A DNA stretch of 64,000 nt, taken from DATHTC01 sp035456465. Its GTDB lineage: Bacteria; Actinomycetota; Thermoleophilia; Gaiellales; Gaiellaceae. The notes beneath the pieces were generated by a model. It had not been told where the DNA came from. It searched no databases and worked only from the letters and a program-made list of their open reading frames with translations. The translations under genes and the position numbers were made by a program. Where the stretch lies: positions 1 through 64,000 of the forward strand of contig DATIDD010000033.1 in the NCBI GenBank assembly GCA_035456465.1, written 5' to 3'. Shown here piece after piece: positions 41,731 to 49,682 of this stretch (position 1 is its first letter; each line of letters starts with the position of its first letter).

Positions 41731-43394
41731 GCGCGGCCGGGAACGCCGTCCGGCGGGCGCTCGAGTCGCTCGACGTCCGTCACGCGTTCGGGCTCCCGGG
41801 CGAGCGGAACCTGGGCCTCTACGACGCGCTCCGGGGCTCCTCGGTCCGCCTGGTCGTCCCCACGCACGAGCTCGCCGCCGCGTTCATGGCGCAGGGCTAC
41901 GCCCGGAGCACGGGAGCCGTCGGCGTCGTGCTCGCGATCCCCGGGCCCGGGCTCGCGTACACGCTCGCCGGCCTCGTGGAGGCCCAGCACGACTCCGCGC
42001 CGCTGCTCGTGCTCACGGGCGCCCCGCGCGAGGGCGGGGGCGCGTTCCCGCTGCAGCGGTTCGACCAGGCCGCGGTCCTCGCGCCGGTGGTGAAGCGCGT
42101 CCTCCGGGTCGGGGCGGACGCGGACGTCGAGGCGGCGGTGCGCGGGGCGCACGAGCTGGCGCGGTCGGGCGAGCCGGGCCCGGTCGTGGTCGAGCTCGCC
42201 GAGGGATCGAGGGAAGCGGATCGGCCGGAGGAGGCGCCCCCTGAGGCACCCAGTGCCGAGCCGGACGAGCGGGCCGTCGAGGCGGTCGCGCGGCGGCTTC
42301 TGGCCGCACGCCGCCCGGTCGTGCTCACCGGCCAGGGCGCGGCCGGCGCCGCGGCCGGCGTCCGCCGCCTCGTCGCCCGCACGGGAGCGGCCGTCCTCGC
42401 CACCACCTCGGGGCGTGGCGTCGTCCCCGAGGACGACCCGCGCTCGCTCGTCGTCGACGCCCCCGGCCACGGCGCCGACGCGACGAACGCGTTGCTCGCG
42501 GAGGCCGACCTCGTCCTCGCGCTCGGCTGCAAGCTCTCCCACAACGGGACGCTCGGCTATGCGCTGATCCTCGACCCGGAGCGGCTCGTGCACGTCGACG
42601 CGTCCGACGCCTCCCTCGCCGCCGGGGGCGCGTCGACGCCCGTTCGCGCCGACGTGCAGGCCTTCGTCGCGGCGCTCGAGGGGCGGCTTCCCGACGGCGC
42701 CGAGCGCGGCTGGAGCGACGACGAGCTCGACCGGCACCGGCGCGCGCTCGGCGCCGAGGCGGCGACGGCCGACCGGACGGAGCCGGTGCTGCGCGGCCTC
42801 GGCGACGGCAGCCCGCAGGCGTTCTTCGCGGCGCTGCGCGCAGCGCTCCCGCGGGACGGCGTGATCGTCACCGACTCCGGGCTCCACCAGCAGCTCGCGC
42901 GCCGCCATTTCCGCGTGCTGGAGCCGCGGACGCTGCTCGTGCCGGCCGACTTCCAGTCGATGGGCTTCGGCCTCCCGGCAGCGATCGGCGCGGCGCACGC
43001 GACGCCGGGCCGTCCCGTCGTCGCCGTCGTCGGCGACGGCGGGTTCGCGCTCTCGGGGCTGGAGCTCCTCACCGCCGTCCGGGACCGGCTGCCGCTGACC
43101 GTCGTCGTCCTGGTGGACGGCCACCTCGGCCTCATCCGCCTCGAGCAGCTCGCACGCTACGGCCGGCCGACGGCGGTCGAGACCGCGGTGCCGGACCTGG
43201 GCCTGCTCGCCCGCTCGGTCGGCGCCCGACACCAGCGGCTCGAGGGGGACGCGGAGGCGATCCTGCGCGAGAGCGTCCAGGCGGGGGCGCCGACGCTGCT
43301 GGAGCTCGTCGCCGACGACCCGCCGCGCCTGCGCGGGCTCCGCGCCGTCGGCGGCGCCCGCCGCGTCGTCCGCGGGCTGCGGCGGCGCGGCTAG
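41727..43394 (+). CDS. Thiamine-diphosphate-dependent enzyme (acetolactate-synthase-like)
   Basis: A 555-residue ThDP enzyme with the three usual domains: pyrimidine-binding (HAFGLPGERNLGLYDALRG, catalytic Glu in PTHELAAAFMAQGYARSTG), a central domain (RRPVVLTGQGAAGAAAGVRRLVARTGAAVLATTSGRGVVPEDDP) and the PP-binding domain (FQSMGFGLPAAIGAAHATPGRPVVAVVGDGGFALSGLELLTAVRDRLPLTVVVLVDGHLGLIRL). In the GDG-X(25-30)-N motif the usual Asn-Asn is Val-Asp. The substrate may be a 2-keto acid used to decorate the polysaccharide; this is inference from context. The GTG overlaps the previous stop; its TAG shares CTAG with the convergent dinB. Confidence 0.85.
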   Translation: MSAAGNAVRRALESLDVRHAFGLPGERNLGLYDALRGSSVRLVVPTHELAAAFMAQGYARSTGAVGVVLAIPGPGLAYTLAGLVEAQHDSAPLLVLTGAPREGGGAFPLQRFDQAAVLAPVVKRVLRVGADADVEAAVRGAHELARSGEPGPVVVELAEGSREADRPEEAPPEAPSAEPDERAVEAVARRLLAARRPVVLTGQGAAGAAAGVRRLVARTGAAVLATTSGRGVVPEDDPRSLVVDAPGHGADATNALLAEADLVLALGCKLSHNGTLGYALILDPERLVHVDASDASLAAGGASTPVRADVQAFVAALEGRLPDGAERGWSDDELDRHRRALGAEAATADRTEPVLRGLGDGSPQAFFAALRAALPRDGVIVTDSGLHQQLARRHFRVLEPRTLLVPADFQSMGFGLPAAIGAAHATPGRPVVAVVGDGGFALSGLELLTAVRDRLPLTVVVLVDGHLGLIRLEQLARYGRPTAVETAVPDLGLLARSVGARHQRLEGDAEAILRESVQAGAPTLLELVADDPPRLRGLRAVGGARRVVRGLRRRG

Positions 43395-44464
43395 CGCTCG
43401 GCGCCGGGGGAGAGGGGCAGCGCGAGCTGCCGGTAGGGCTCGAACCCCGAGACGCCGACGCCGACGAGCCGCAGCGCCCCCGGCCGGTCCGCGAGCGCGC
43501 GGTCGAGCAGCGAGCACGCGAGCTCCGCGATCCGCTCGGGCTCGTCCGTCCCGACGGGAAGGGTGGTCGAGCGGCTGCGGATGGCGAAGTCCGGATAGCG
43601 CACCTTCGTCGTCACCGTCCGCGCCGCCCGCCCGGACGAGCGGAGCGACTCCGCCAGCCGCTCCGCCATCCGCCGCAGCTCGTCGTGCAGCCGCTCGCGA
43701 TCGGAGACGTCGCGCGCGAACGTCTCCTCGTTGCTGATCGAGATCGACTCCGCCGGCGCTTCGAGCCGGCGCGGGTCGATGCCGCGGGCGCGGTCGCGCA
43801 GCATCCGCCCGTTCTTGCCCGGGAGGATGCCGTCGAGCCCGGCGTCGGAGTGGGCCGCCAGCGCGCCGAGCGTCTCGATCCCGAGCCGGCGCAGGCGCTC
43901 CTCGGTGCGCGGGCCGATCCCGGGCAGCAGGCGGAGGTCGAACGGCGCCAGGAAGTCGCGCTCGCGGCCGGGCCGCACGACGGTGATCCCGCCCGGCTTG
44001 CGGCGGTCGCTCGCCACCTTCGCGACGACCTTCGAGCTGCCGACGCCCAGCGAGCACGAGAGGCTGGTCGCCCCGCGCACCGCCGTCTGCACGGCTTCCG
44101 CGACCGCACGCGCGTGCCCCGGTACCGGGCACAGCTCCGTGAGGTCGAGGTAGCCCTCGTCGATCCCCGTCCGCTCGACCGCTGGGACGACGCCCCGCAC
44201 CGTCTCCCAGACGGCGCGGCTGTACTCGCGGTAGACGCTCATCCGGGGCCGGACGAAGACCGCGTGCGGGCACCGCCGCAGCGCCTCGGCCGCGCTCATC
44301 GCGGAGCGGATCCCGTAGCGCCGGGCGACGTAGTTCGCGGTCGAGACGACGCCGCGGCCGTGCGGGTCGCCGCCGACCACGAGCGGCGCCTCGCGCAGGC
44401 GTGGGTTCTCCAGCTCCTCCACGGCGGCGAAGAAGGCGTCGAGGTCGAGGTGCGCGACGAGCAC
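43391..44464 (-). CDS. dinB: DNA polymerase IV (Y family)
   Basis: Error-prone translesion DNA polymerase. The 357 residues begin VLVAHLDLDAFFAAVEELENPRLREAPLVVGGD, with SSKVVAKVASDRRKPGGITVV, the helix-hairpin-helix LLPGIGPRTEERLRRLGIETLG and SISNEETFARDV before the little-finger domain. The catalytic carboxylates are present (DLD, and DE in TGIDEGYLDL). The second GTG (44464) is chosen: TAGGTT (44471-44476, minus) ends 6 bases before it, while the GTG at 44470 touches the hexamer. Its stop shares CTAG with the TPP-enzyme stop. Confidence 0.94.
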   Translation of the reverse strand: MLVAHLDLDAFFAAVEELENPRLREAPLVVGGDPHGRGVVSTANYVARRYGIRSAMSAAEALRRCPHAVFVRPRMSVYREYSRAVWETVRGVVPAVERTGIDEGYLDLTELCPVPGHARAVAEAVQTAVRGATSLSCSLGVGSSKVVAKVASDRRKPGGITVVRPGRERDFLAPFDLRLLPGIGPRTEERLRRLGIETLGALAAHSDAGLDGILPGKNGRMLRDRARGIDPRRLEAPAESISISNEETFARDVSDRERLHDELRRMAERLAESLRSSGRAARTVTTKVRYPDFAIRSRSTTLPVGTDEPERIAELACSLLDRALADRPGALRLVGVGVSGFEPYRQLALPLSPGAER

Positions 44465-44480
44465 CTGCACAACCTACGCG

Positions 44481-44662
44481 CCGGCCCTGTCGGGACGGTC
44501 GCGCGGCGAATCCCTCGAATGGGGGACCAGGGTCCCCGCGACGCCTGCCGACGATGGCGGTGTCGGACGGAGAACAGCCCCGGAGGCCGCACCGGGGAGT
44601 CGACGTCCGCGATACAGGGCCGGAGCCGGTGAGCCGCAGACCGGGTCCGGCCCTTCTCCTGT
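44481..44662 (+). ncRNA. Run of five hairpins, possible structured RNA
   Basis: The gap between dinB and the small membrane gene holds successive inverted repeats: CCG-CCC/GGG-CGG (44481-44498); GTCGCG/CGCGAC (44498-44503/44537-44542) enclosing GGGACC/GGTCCC; CCGAC/GTCGG (44548-44552/44562-44566); CCCCGG/CCGGGG (44578-44583/44592-44597); and a 14-bp stem with one mismatch (44617-44630/44640-44653) followed by TTCTCCTGT. The last hairpin may simply terminate the minus-strand gene at 44678. The strand of any RNA is uncertain and I know no matching family. Confidence 0.35.
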
Positions 44663-44677
44663 CCCCGCGCCGGGCCC

Positions 44678-44890
44678 TCAGCGCCGCAGGAGCTCGAGGG
44701 CCACGCGCTCGGCCTCGTCCGCCGGCTCGGGCGTGCGCGAGAGCAGCAGCGCGCCCAGCGCGAACGCGAGCGCGGCGGGGAGGCTCGCGTCGCCCGGCGA
44801 GAACAGCGCCATCGCCGAGTAGCCGAGCACCGCGAGCAGCAGCGCGCCGAGTCGTCGCATCGGGGGCCGTCGCATCGGGGGCCGTCGCAT
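44678..44890 (-). CDS. Small membrane protein with a triplicated start codon
   Basis: About 70 residues: MRRPPMRRPPMRR, then two hydrophobic segments (LGALLLAVLGYSAMALF and LPAALAFALGALLL) and a short acidic C-terminus. A 15-bp tandem repeat (GGGGGCCGTCGCATC on the plus strand) creates three in-frame ATGs at 44890, 44875 and 44860. Function unknown. It is divergent from clpC. Confidence 0.5.
   Translation of the reverse strand: MRRPPMRRPPMRRLGALLLAVLGYSAMALFSPGDASLPAALAFALGALLLSRTPEPADEAERVALELLRR
44858..44890. repeat. 15-bp tandem repeat over the start codons
   Basis: CGTCGCATCGGGGGC is repeated in tandem (about 2.2 copies), each unit carrying CAT, i.e. ATG on the minus strand. Confidence 0.7.
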
Positions 44891-44977
44891 CACGGGTACA
44901 GGAACGCGAATCCCGAGCCGATGGTTACGGGATGGAAGCGGCCACGACCCCGATTCTGGCACCGCGGGCACCTGGGC

Positions 44978-44983
44978 TACACT
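44978..44983 (+). promoter_or_regulatory. clpC -10 hexamer
   Basis: TACACT (44978-44983) precedes a leader of about 60 bases with a CGGGCA/TGCCCG hairpin (45005-45019) and an AGGAAAGGGGG ribosome site. I see no CtsR-like direct repeat or CIRCE palindrome. Confidence 0.5.
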
Positions 44984-45047
44984 CCTGTCACCTCGACCGA
45001 CGGGCGGGCACGCTGCCCGTTGAGAGCTAGGAAAGGGGGTCGAGGTC

Positions 45048-47585
45048 TTGTTCGAACGCTTCACCGAGCGCGCTCGCCAGGTCGTCGTTCTCGCACAGGA
45101 CGAGGCACGGGCGCTGAAGCACAACTACATCGGCACCGAGCACATCCTCCTCGGCCTGCTCCGTGAGGAGGAGGGCCTGGCCGCCCGCGTACTCGAGTCC
45201 CTCGACATCACGGTCGAGGAGGTCCGGGCCCAGGTGGCGCGGATCGTCGGGCAGGGCGACGAGGTCACGACCGGACAGATTCCCTTCACGCCGCGCGCGA
45301 AGAAGGTGCTCGAGCTGGCGCTGCGCGAGGCGCTCTCGCTCGGTCACAACTACATCGGCACCGAGCACATCCTCCTCGGCCTCGTCCGCGAGAACGAGGG
45401 CGTGGCGGCCCGGATCCTGCTCGACTTCGACGCCGACGCCGAGAAGATCCGCAACGAGATCATCCGCATGCTCTCCGGCCCCGGCCGGCGCCAGCAGGGC
45501 GCCGCGGGCGCGCAGGGCGAGAAGGCGAAGAGCTCGAAGCTGTTGGACCAGTTCGGGCGCAACCTGACGAAGCTCGCCGCCGAGTCGAAGCTCGACCCGG
45601 TGGTCGGGCGGCAGACCGAGATCGAGCGCGTGATGCAGATCCTCTCGCGCCGGACGAAGAACAACCCCGTCCTGATCGGCGAGCCCGGCGTCGGCAAGAC
45701 CGCCGTCGTCGAGGGTCTCGCCCAGCGCATCTCCTCGAACCAGGTGCCCGAGCTGCTGAAGGGCAAGCAGATCTACACGCTCGACCTGGCCGCGCTCGTG
45801 GCGGGGTCGAAGTACCGCGGCGAGTTCGAGGAGCGCCTGAAGAAGGTGATGAAGGAGATCACCCAGCGCGGCGACATCATCCTGTTCATCGACGAGCTCC
45901 ACAACCTCGTCGGCGCGGGTGCCGCCGAGGGCGCGATCGACGCCGCCTCGATCCTGAAGCCGGCGCTCGCCCGCGGGGAGCTCCAGACGATCGGCGCGAC
46001 GACGCTGGACGAGTACCGCAAGTACCTCGAGCGGGACGCCGCGCTCGAGCGGCGCTTCCAGCAGATCCGCGTCGACGAGCCGTCCGTCGAGGACACCGTC
46101 CAGATCCTGCGCGGCCTGCGCGACCGCTACGAGGCGCACCACCGCTGCAAGATCACCGACGAGGCGCTCTTCTCCTCGGCGTCGCTCGCCGACCGCTACA
46201 TCCAGGACCGGCACCTGCCGGACAAGGCGATCGACCTGATCGACGAGGCCGCGTCCCGGATGCGGATCAAGTCGATGTCCGCTCCGCCGCGCTACCGCGA
46301 GCTCGAGGACGAGATCGAGCGGGTGCGCACGGAGAAGGAGGACGCGATCGAGAACCAGGAGTTCGAGAAGGCCGCGTCCCTCCGCGACAAGGAGCGGAAG
46401 CTCACGCAGAAGAAGCGGGAGCTCGAGGAGGAGTGGCGGTCGTCCGAGCAGGAGGTCCAGCCGGAGATCGGCGAGGAGGAGATCGCGGACATCGTCTCGA
46501 TGTGGACGGGGATCCCGGTCTTCAAGCTCACCGAGGCCGAGTCGCAGAAGCTCATCCGCATGGAGGAGGAGCTCCACAAGCGCGTGATCGGCCAGGAGCT
46601 CGCGATCGTCGCCGTCTCGAAGGCGATCCGCCGCGCCCGCGCGGGGATCAAGGACCCGAAGCGGCCGACCGGCTCGTTCATCTTCCTCGGGCCGTCGGGC
46701 GTGGGGAAGACGGAGCTGGCGCGGACGCTCGCCGAGTTCCTGTTCGGCGACGAGGACGCGATGATCCAGGTCGACATGTCGGAGTACATGGAGAAGCACT
46801 CCGTGTCCCGGCTCGTCGGCTCGCCCCCGGGCTACGTCGGCTACGACGAGGGCGGCCAGCTCACCGAGGCCGTGCGCCGCAAGCCGTACTCGGTGGTGCT
46901 GCTCGACGAGATCGAGAAGGCCCACCCGGACGTGTTCAACATCCTGCTCCAGATCCTCGAGGACGGGAAGCTGACCGACGCCCAGGGCCGGAAGGTCGAC
47001 TTCCGCAACACGATCGTGATCATGACCTCGAACGTCGGCGCCGGGCAGATCTCGAAGAACGTCTCGCTCGGCTTCTCCCGGGGCGACGAGAGCGGCCTCA
47101 GCTACGAGGACATGAAGTCGCGCGTGATGGGCGAGCTGAAGAAGGTCTTCCGCCCAGAGCTGCTCAACCGGATCGACGAGATCATCGTCTTCCACAAGCT
47201 CGAGAAGCACGAGATCCTGCAGATCGTCGACCTGTTGATGAAGCGCGTGCGCGAGCAGATGGAGACGCACGGCGTCGTGATCGAGCTCACCGACGAGGCG
47301 AAGGAGCTCCTCGTCGAGAAGGGCTACGACCCGGCGATGGGCGCCCGCCCGCTGCGCCGCGCGATCCAGCACCTGATCGAGGACCCGCTGGCCGACTTCA
47401 TCCTCGGCCGCGAGCTCGAGCAGGGCTCGACCATCCTCGTCGGCCGCAAGTCGGACGCCGACGTCCAGGAAGGCGAGCCGGCGGTCGATCTAGTCGTGCT
47501 GCCGCCGGACGTGACGGCCGAGGCGGTGACGGTGCCTCCGGCCGAGCCGGAGGCGACCGAGGAAGGCTCCTCGGAGCAGGAGTAG
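45048..47585 (+). CDS. clpC: ATP-dependent Clp protease ATPase subunit ClpC
   Basis: Hsp100 unfoldase that feeds substrates to ClpP. The 845 residues contain two Clp_N repeats (FERFTERARQVVVLAQDEARALKHNYIGTEHILLGLL and LGHNYIGTEHILLGLV), the first AAA+ domain with Walker A GEPGVGKT at 211-218, a UVR/coiled-coil middle (EDAIENQEFEKAASLRDKERKL), the second AAA+ domain with Walker A GPSGVGKT at 548-555, and an acidic C-terminal tail. The start is TTG (FERFTERA is the family N-terminus) after AGGAAAGGGGG. The ctsR-mcsA-mcsB genes that precede clpC in Bacillus are absent here. Confidence 0.97.
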   Translation: MFERFTERARQVVVLAQDEARALKHNYIGTEHILLGLLREEEGLAARVLESLDITVEEVRAQVARIVGQGDEVTTGQIPFTPRAKKVLELALREALSLGHNYIGTEHILLGLVRENEGVAARILLDFDADAEKIRNEIIRMLSGPGRRQQGAAGAQGEKAKSSKLLDQFGRNLTKLAAESKLDPVVGRQTEIERVMQILSRRTKNNPVLIGEPGVGKTAVVEGLAQRISSNQVPELLKGKQIYTLDLAALVAGSKYRGEFEERLKKVMKEITQRGDIILFIDELHNLVGAGAAEGAIDAASILKPALARGELQTIGATTLDEYRKYLERDAALERRFQQIRVDEPSVEDTVQILRGLRDRYEAHHRCKITDEALFSSASLADRYIQDRHLPDKAIDLIDEAASRMRIKSMSAPPRYRELEDEIERVRTEKEDAIENQEFEKAASLRDKERKLTQKKRELEEEWRSSEQEVQPEIGEEEIADIVSMWTGIPVFKLTEAESQKLIRMEEELHKRVIGQELAIVAVSKAIRRARAGIKDPKRPTGSFIFLGPSGVGKTELARTLAEFLFGDEDAMIQVDMSEYMEKHSVSRLVGSPPGYVGYDEGGQLTEAVRRKPYSVVLLDEIEKAHPDVFNILLQILEDGKLTDAQGRKVDFRNTIVIMTSNVGAGQISKNVSLGFSRGDESGLSYEDMKSRVMGELKKVFRPELLNRIDEIIVFHKLEKHEILQIVDLLMKRVREQMETHGVVIELTDEAKELLVEKGYDPAMGARPLRRAIQHLIEDPLADFILGRELEQGSTILVGRKSDADVQEGEPAVDLVVLPPDVTAEAVTVPPAEPEATEEGSSEQE

Positions 47586-47592
47586 GGATCGG

Positions 47593-47616
47593 GACGGCCG
47601 CCGCGAGGCGGCCGTC
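47593..47616 (+). terminator. clpC terminator hairpin
   Basis: GACGGCCGCC (47593-47602) and GGCGGCCGTC (47607-47616) form a 10-bp stem with a GCGA loop, 7 bases after the clpC stop. Confidence 0.7.
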
Positions 47617-47631
47617 TCACTTCCCGCCGTC

Positions 47632-47877
47632 TCAGGGACGCAGCGAGCCGAACAGGTCGAGCAGCGCCTGCCGCTGTTCGGGCGCGAGGTCACCCGGCTC
47701 GAGGCCGCCCGTCGCGCGAATCGTCTGCTTCATCTGCTCGACGTAGGTGACGCAGCCGGGGCAGAGCTCGAGGTGCGCCTCGAACGCGCGCCGGCGTTCC
47801 TCGGGCAGCGCCCCCTCGAGGTAGTCGGTGACGAGCTCCACGAGCTCGACGCAGGCGATGCTGGCGGGATCGGTCAT
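47632..47877 (-). CDS. Zinc-binding anti-sigma factor
   Basis: An 81-residue protein with the ZAS motif HX3CX2C (His35, Cys39, Cys42 in AHLELCPGC) preceded by CVELVELVTDYLEGALPEERRRAFEAH, the usual anti-sigma helix that grips an ECF sigma factor. It has no membrane segment, so it should be a soluble, possibly redox-sensitive (RsrA-like) regulator. The ATG overlaps the sigma-factor stop (ATGA). Confidence 0.9.
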   Translation of the reverse strand: MTDPASIACVELVELVTDYLEGALPEERRRAFEAHLELCPGCVTYVEQMKQTIRATGGLEPGDLAPEQRQALLDLFGSLRP

Positions 47878-48497
47878 GTCACGAAGTCCTCGAGAGCCTG
47901 CCGGACCGTCGACCGCGCCCGGTGGAGGAGTGCTCGCTGTTCCGTCTCCGACAGGCCGAGGACGTTACACACGTCGGTCGCGTCCCACCCGTCGACGTCC
48001 CGAAGCTCGATCACGGCGCGCTGGCCGTCCGGCAGCGACTCGATCGCCTCGCGCGCCCGTGCCCGCGTCGCCGTCGGGTCGAGGCCGGCGGGAAACGGCT
48101 CCGGGAACGACTTCCAGCCCCCTGCCCACTGCGCTCCCGCCGGCCGGAAGCGATCCGGGTCGACGGCGGGCGCCTCGTCGTCGAGGCCGGCGCGCGGCGA
48201 GAACGGCGCCTCGCCTCCGGCGCGCGGGCGCGCAGTGTCGAGGAGGATCGTGAACAGCCACGTGCGCAGCGAGGAACGGGCATCGAACGAGTCGAGCGCG
48301 CGGAGCGCCTTCGCCCAGGTCTCGCGGACCACCTGCTCGGCCACCGCCCGCGAGCCGACGACGGTCCCCGCGAGCCGGAGCATCGCGCCCGCGTGCTCGT
48401 CGACGAGCGCCGCGAAGACGTCCGCGTCGCCGGCCCGGAGCGCGGCGACGGCGGCGGCGTCGTCCGCCGTTGCCGCGGCGTCCCGCGTCGCGCTCAC
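47874..48497 (-). CDS. ECF-type RNA polymerase sigma factor
   Basis: A 207-residue group 4 sigma factor. Region 2 is DVFAALVDEHAGAMLRLAGTVVGSRAVAEQVVRETWAKALRALDSFDARSSLRTWLFTILLD; region 4 is EAIESLPDGQRAVIELRDVDGWDATDVCNVLGLSETEQRALLHRARSTVRQAL. The linker of about 50 residues between them is longer than usual and Pro/Gly-rich. The GTG follows TACAGT (48504-48509, minus) by 6 bases. It is coupled to the anti-sigma gene and divergent from the lactonase-like gene, a probable target. Confidence 0.92.
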   Translation of the reverse strand: MSATRDAAATADDAAAVAALRAGDADVFAALVDEHAGAMLRLAGTVVGSRAVAEQVVRETWAKALRALDSFDARSSLRTWLFTILLDTARPRAGGEAPFSPRAGLDDEAPAVDPDRFRPAGAQWAGGWKSFPEPFPAGLDPTATRARAREAIESLPDGQRAVIELRDVDGWDATDVCNVLGLSETEQRALLHRARSTVRQALEDFVT

Positions 48498-48590
48498 GGT
48501 CGGACTGTAACGCCGCCGCCCGAAGCGAGTCTCCAGTCGGCGAGCCCGCCGTCCCCGGCGGGAGCGAACACGACACAGGAGGTCCTCGCA

Positions 48591-49682
48591 ATGCTCGCAC
48601 GGAGCATCCGGGCTGCGCTCGCGCTCGCGACCGCGCTGCTCGCCTTCGCCGCAGCGCCGGCGCTCGCGGCCGACGATCCCGGCGCCGTCTACACCCAGAC
48701 GAACCCGTCCGGCGCGAACGCCGTCCTCGTCCTCCAGCGCGCCGCCGACGGCTGGCTCTCGGCCCCCGTCGCCTACCCGACGCTCGGGGTCGGCGCCGGC
48801 AGCGGGCTCGGCTCGCAGGGCGCCGTCGCGCTGAGCGACGACGGCCGCGTGCTGCTCGCGGTCAACGCGGGGTCGAGCTCTGTCACGTCGTTCCGGATCC
48901 GCCCGGACGGGCTCGAGCTCGCCTCGGTCGTGCCGTCAGGCGGGCCGCGGCCCGTCAGCGTGACCGTCCACAAGGGGCTCGCCTACGTGCTCAACGGCGG
49001 CGTTCCGAACTCGGTGTCCGGCTTCCGCGTCGCCCCCGACGGCGCGCTGTCGCCGCTGCCGGGCTCGACGCGGCCGCTCTCCGGGGCCGACACGGGGCCG
49101 GCGCAGGTGCAGCTCTCGCCCGACGGTCGGTCGCTCGTCGTGACGGAGAAGGCGACGAGCTCGATCGACGTCTACGCCGTCGGCGCGGACGGCCTCGCCT
49201 CGGCGCCGCACGTGTACGCGTCGGGCGGTGCGACGCCGTTCGGGTTCGACTTCGACCGGCTCGGCCGCCTGTTCGTCTCCGACGCGGTCGGCGGCGCGCC
49301 GCTCGGCAGCGGCGCGTCCTCGTACGAGGTTTCGGGGTCGTCCCTGGCGACGATCACCGGCTTCGCCCCGACCGGCCAGACCGCCGCGTGCTGGCTCGTC
49401 GTCTCCAAGGACGGCCGGTTCGCGTGGACGGCGAACGCGGCGTCCGCGTCGATCTCGCGCTACGGGATCGGGCACGACGGCTCGCTCGCGCTCGAGGGGC
49501 AGTCGGCCACCGGCGCGGGCGCGGTCGACCTCGCGATCGCCGGCAACGGCCGCATCCTGCTCTCGCTCGCGAACGGGTCGCACGAGGTGCGCTCGTTCCG
49601 GATCTCCGCCGACGGCTCGCTGGAGCCCGTGGCGGCCGCGGGCGGCCTCCCGGCCGGGCTGGCCGGCCTCGCCGCGCGCTAG
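48591..49682 (+). CDS. Secreted beta-propeller lactonase-like protein
   Basis: A 363-residue exported protein with a signal peptide (ARSIRAALALATALLAFAAAPALA) and a seven-bladed propeller of the 6-phosphogluconolactonase (PF10282) type: VYTQTNPSGANAVLVLQRA, GAVALSDDGRVLLAVNAGSSSVTSFRI, GPRPVSVTVHKGLAYVLNGG, PAQVQLSPDGRSLVVTEKATSSIDVYAV and later blades. Extracytoplasmic location makes a role in sugar catabolism unlikely; a surface binding or lactonase activity is possible. The ATG is preceded by AGGAGG. It is divergent from the sigma gene and shares CTAG with the convergent AsnC stop. Confidence 0.85.
   Translation: MLARSIRAALALATALLAFAAAPALAADDPGAVYTQTNPSGANAVLVLQRAADGWLSAPVAYPTLGVGAGSGLGSQGAVALSDDGRVLLAVNAGSSSVTSFRIRPDGLELASVVPSGGPRPVSVTVHKGLAYVLNGGVPNSVSGFRVAPDGALSPLPGSTRPLSGADTGPAQVQLSPDGRSLVVTEKATSSIDVYAVGADGLASAPHVYASGGATPFGFDFDRLGRLFVSDAVGGAPLGSGASSYEVSGSSLATITGFAPTGQTAACWLVVSKDGRFAWTANAASASISRYGIGHDGSLALEGQSATGAGAVDLAIAGNGRILLSLANGSHEVRSFRISADGSLEPVAAAGGLPAGLAGLAAR

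Noticed and set aside
44858..44890. CRISPR-like repeat
   Set aside because: Only about two 15-bp tandem copies with no spacers; it encodes repeated MRRPP at a protein start.
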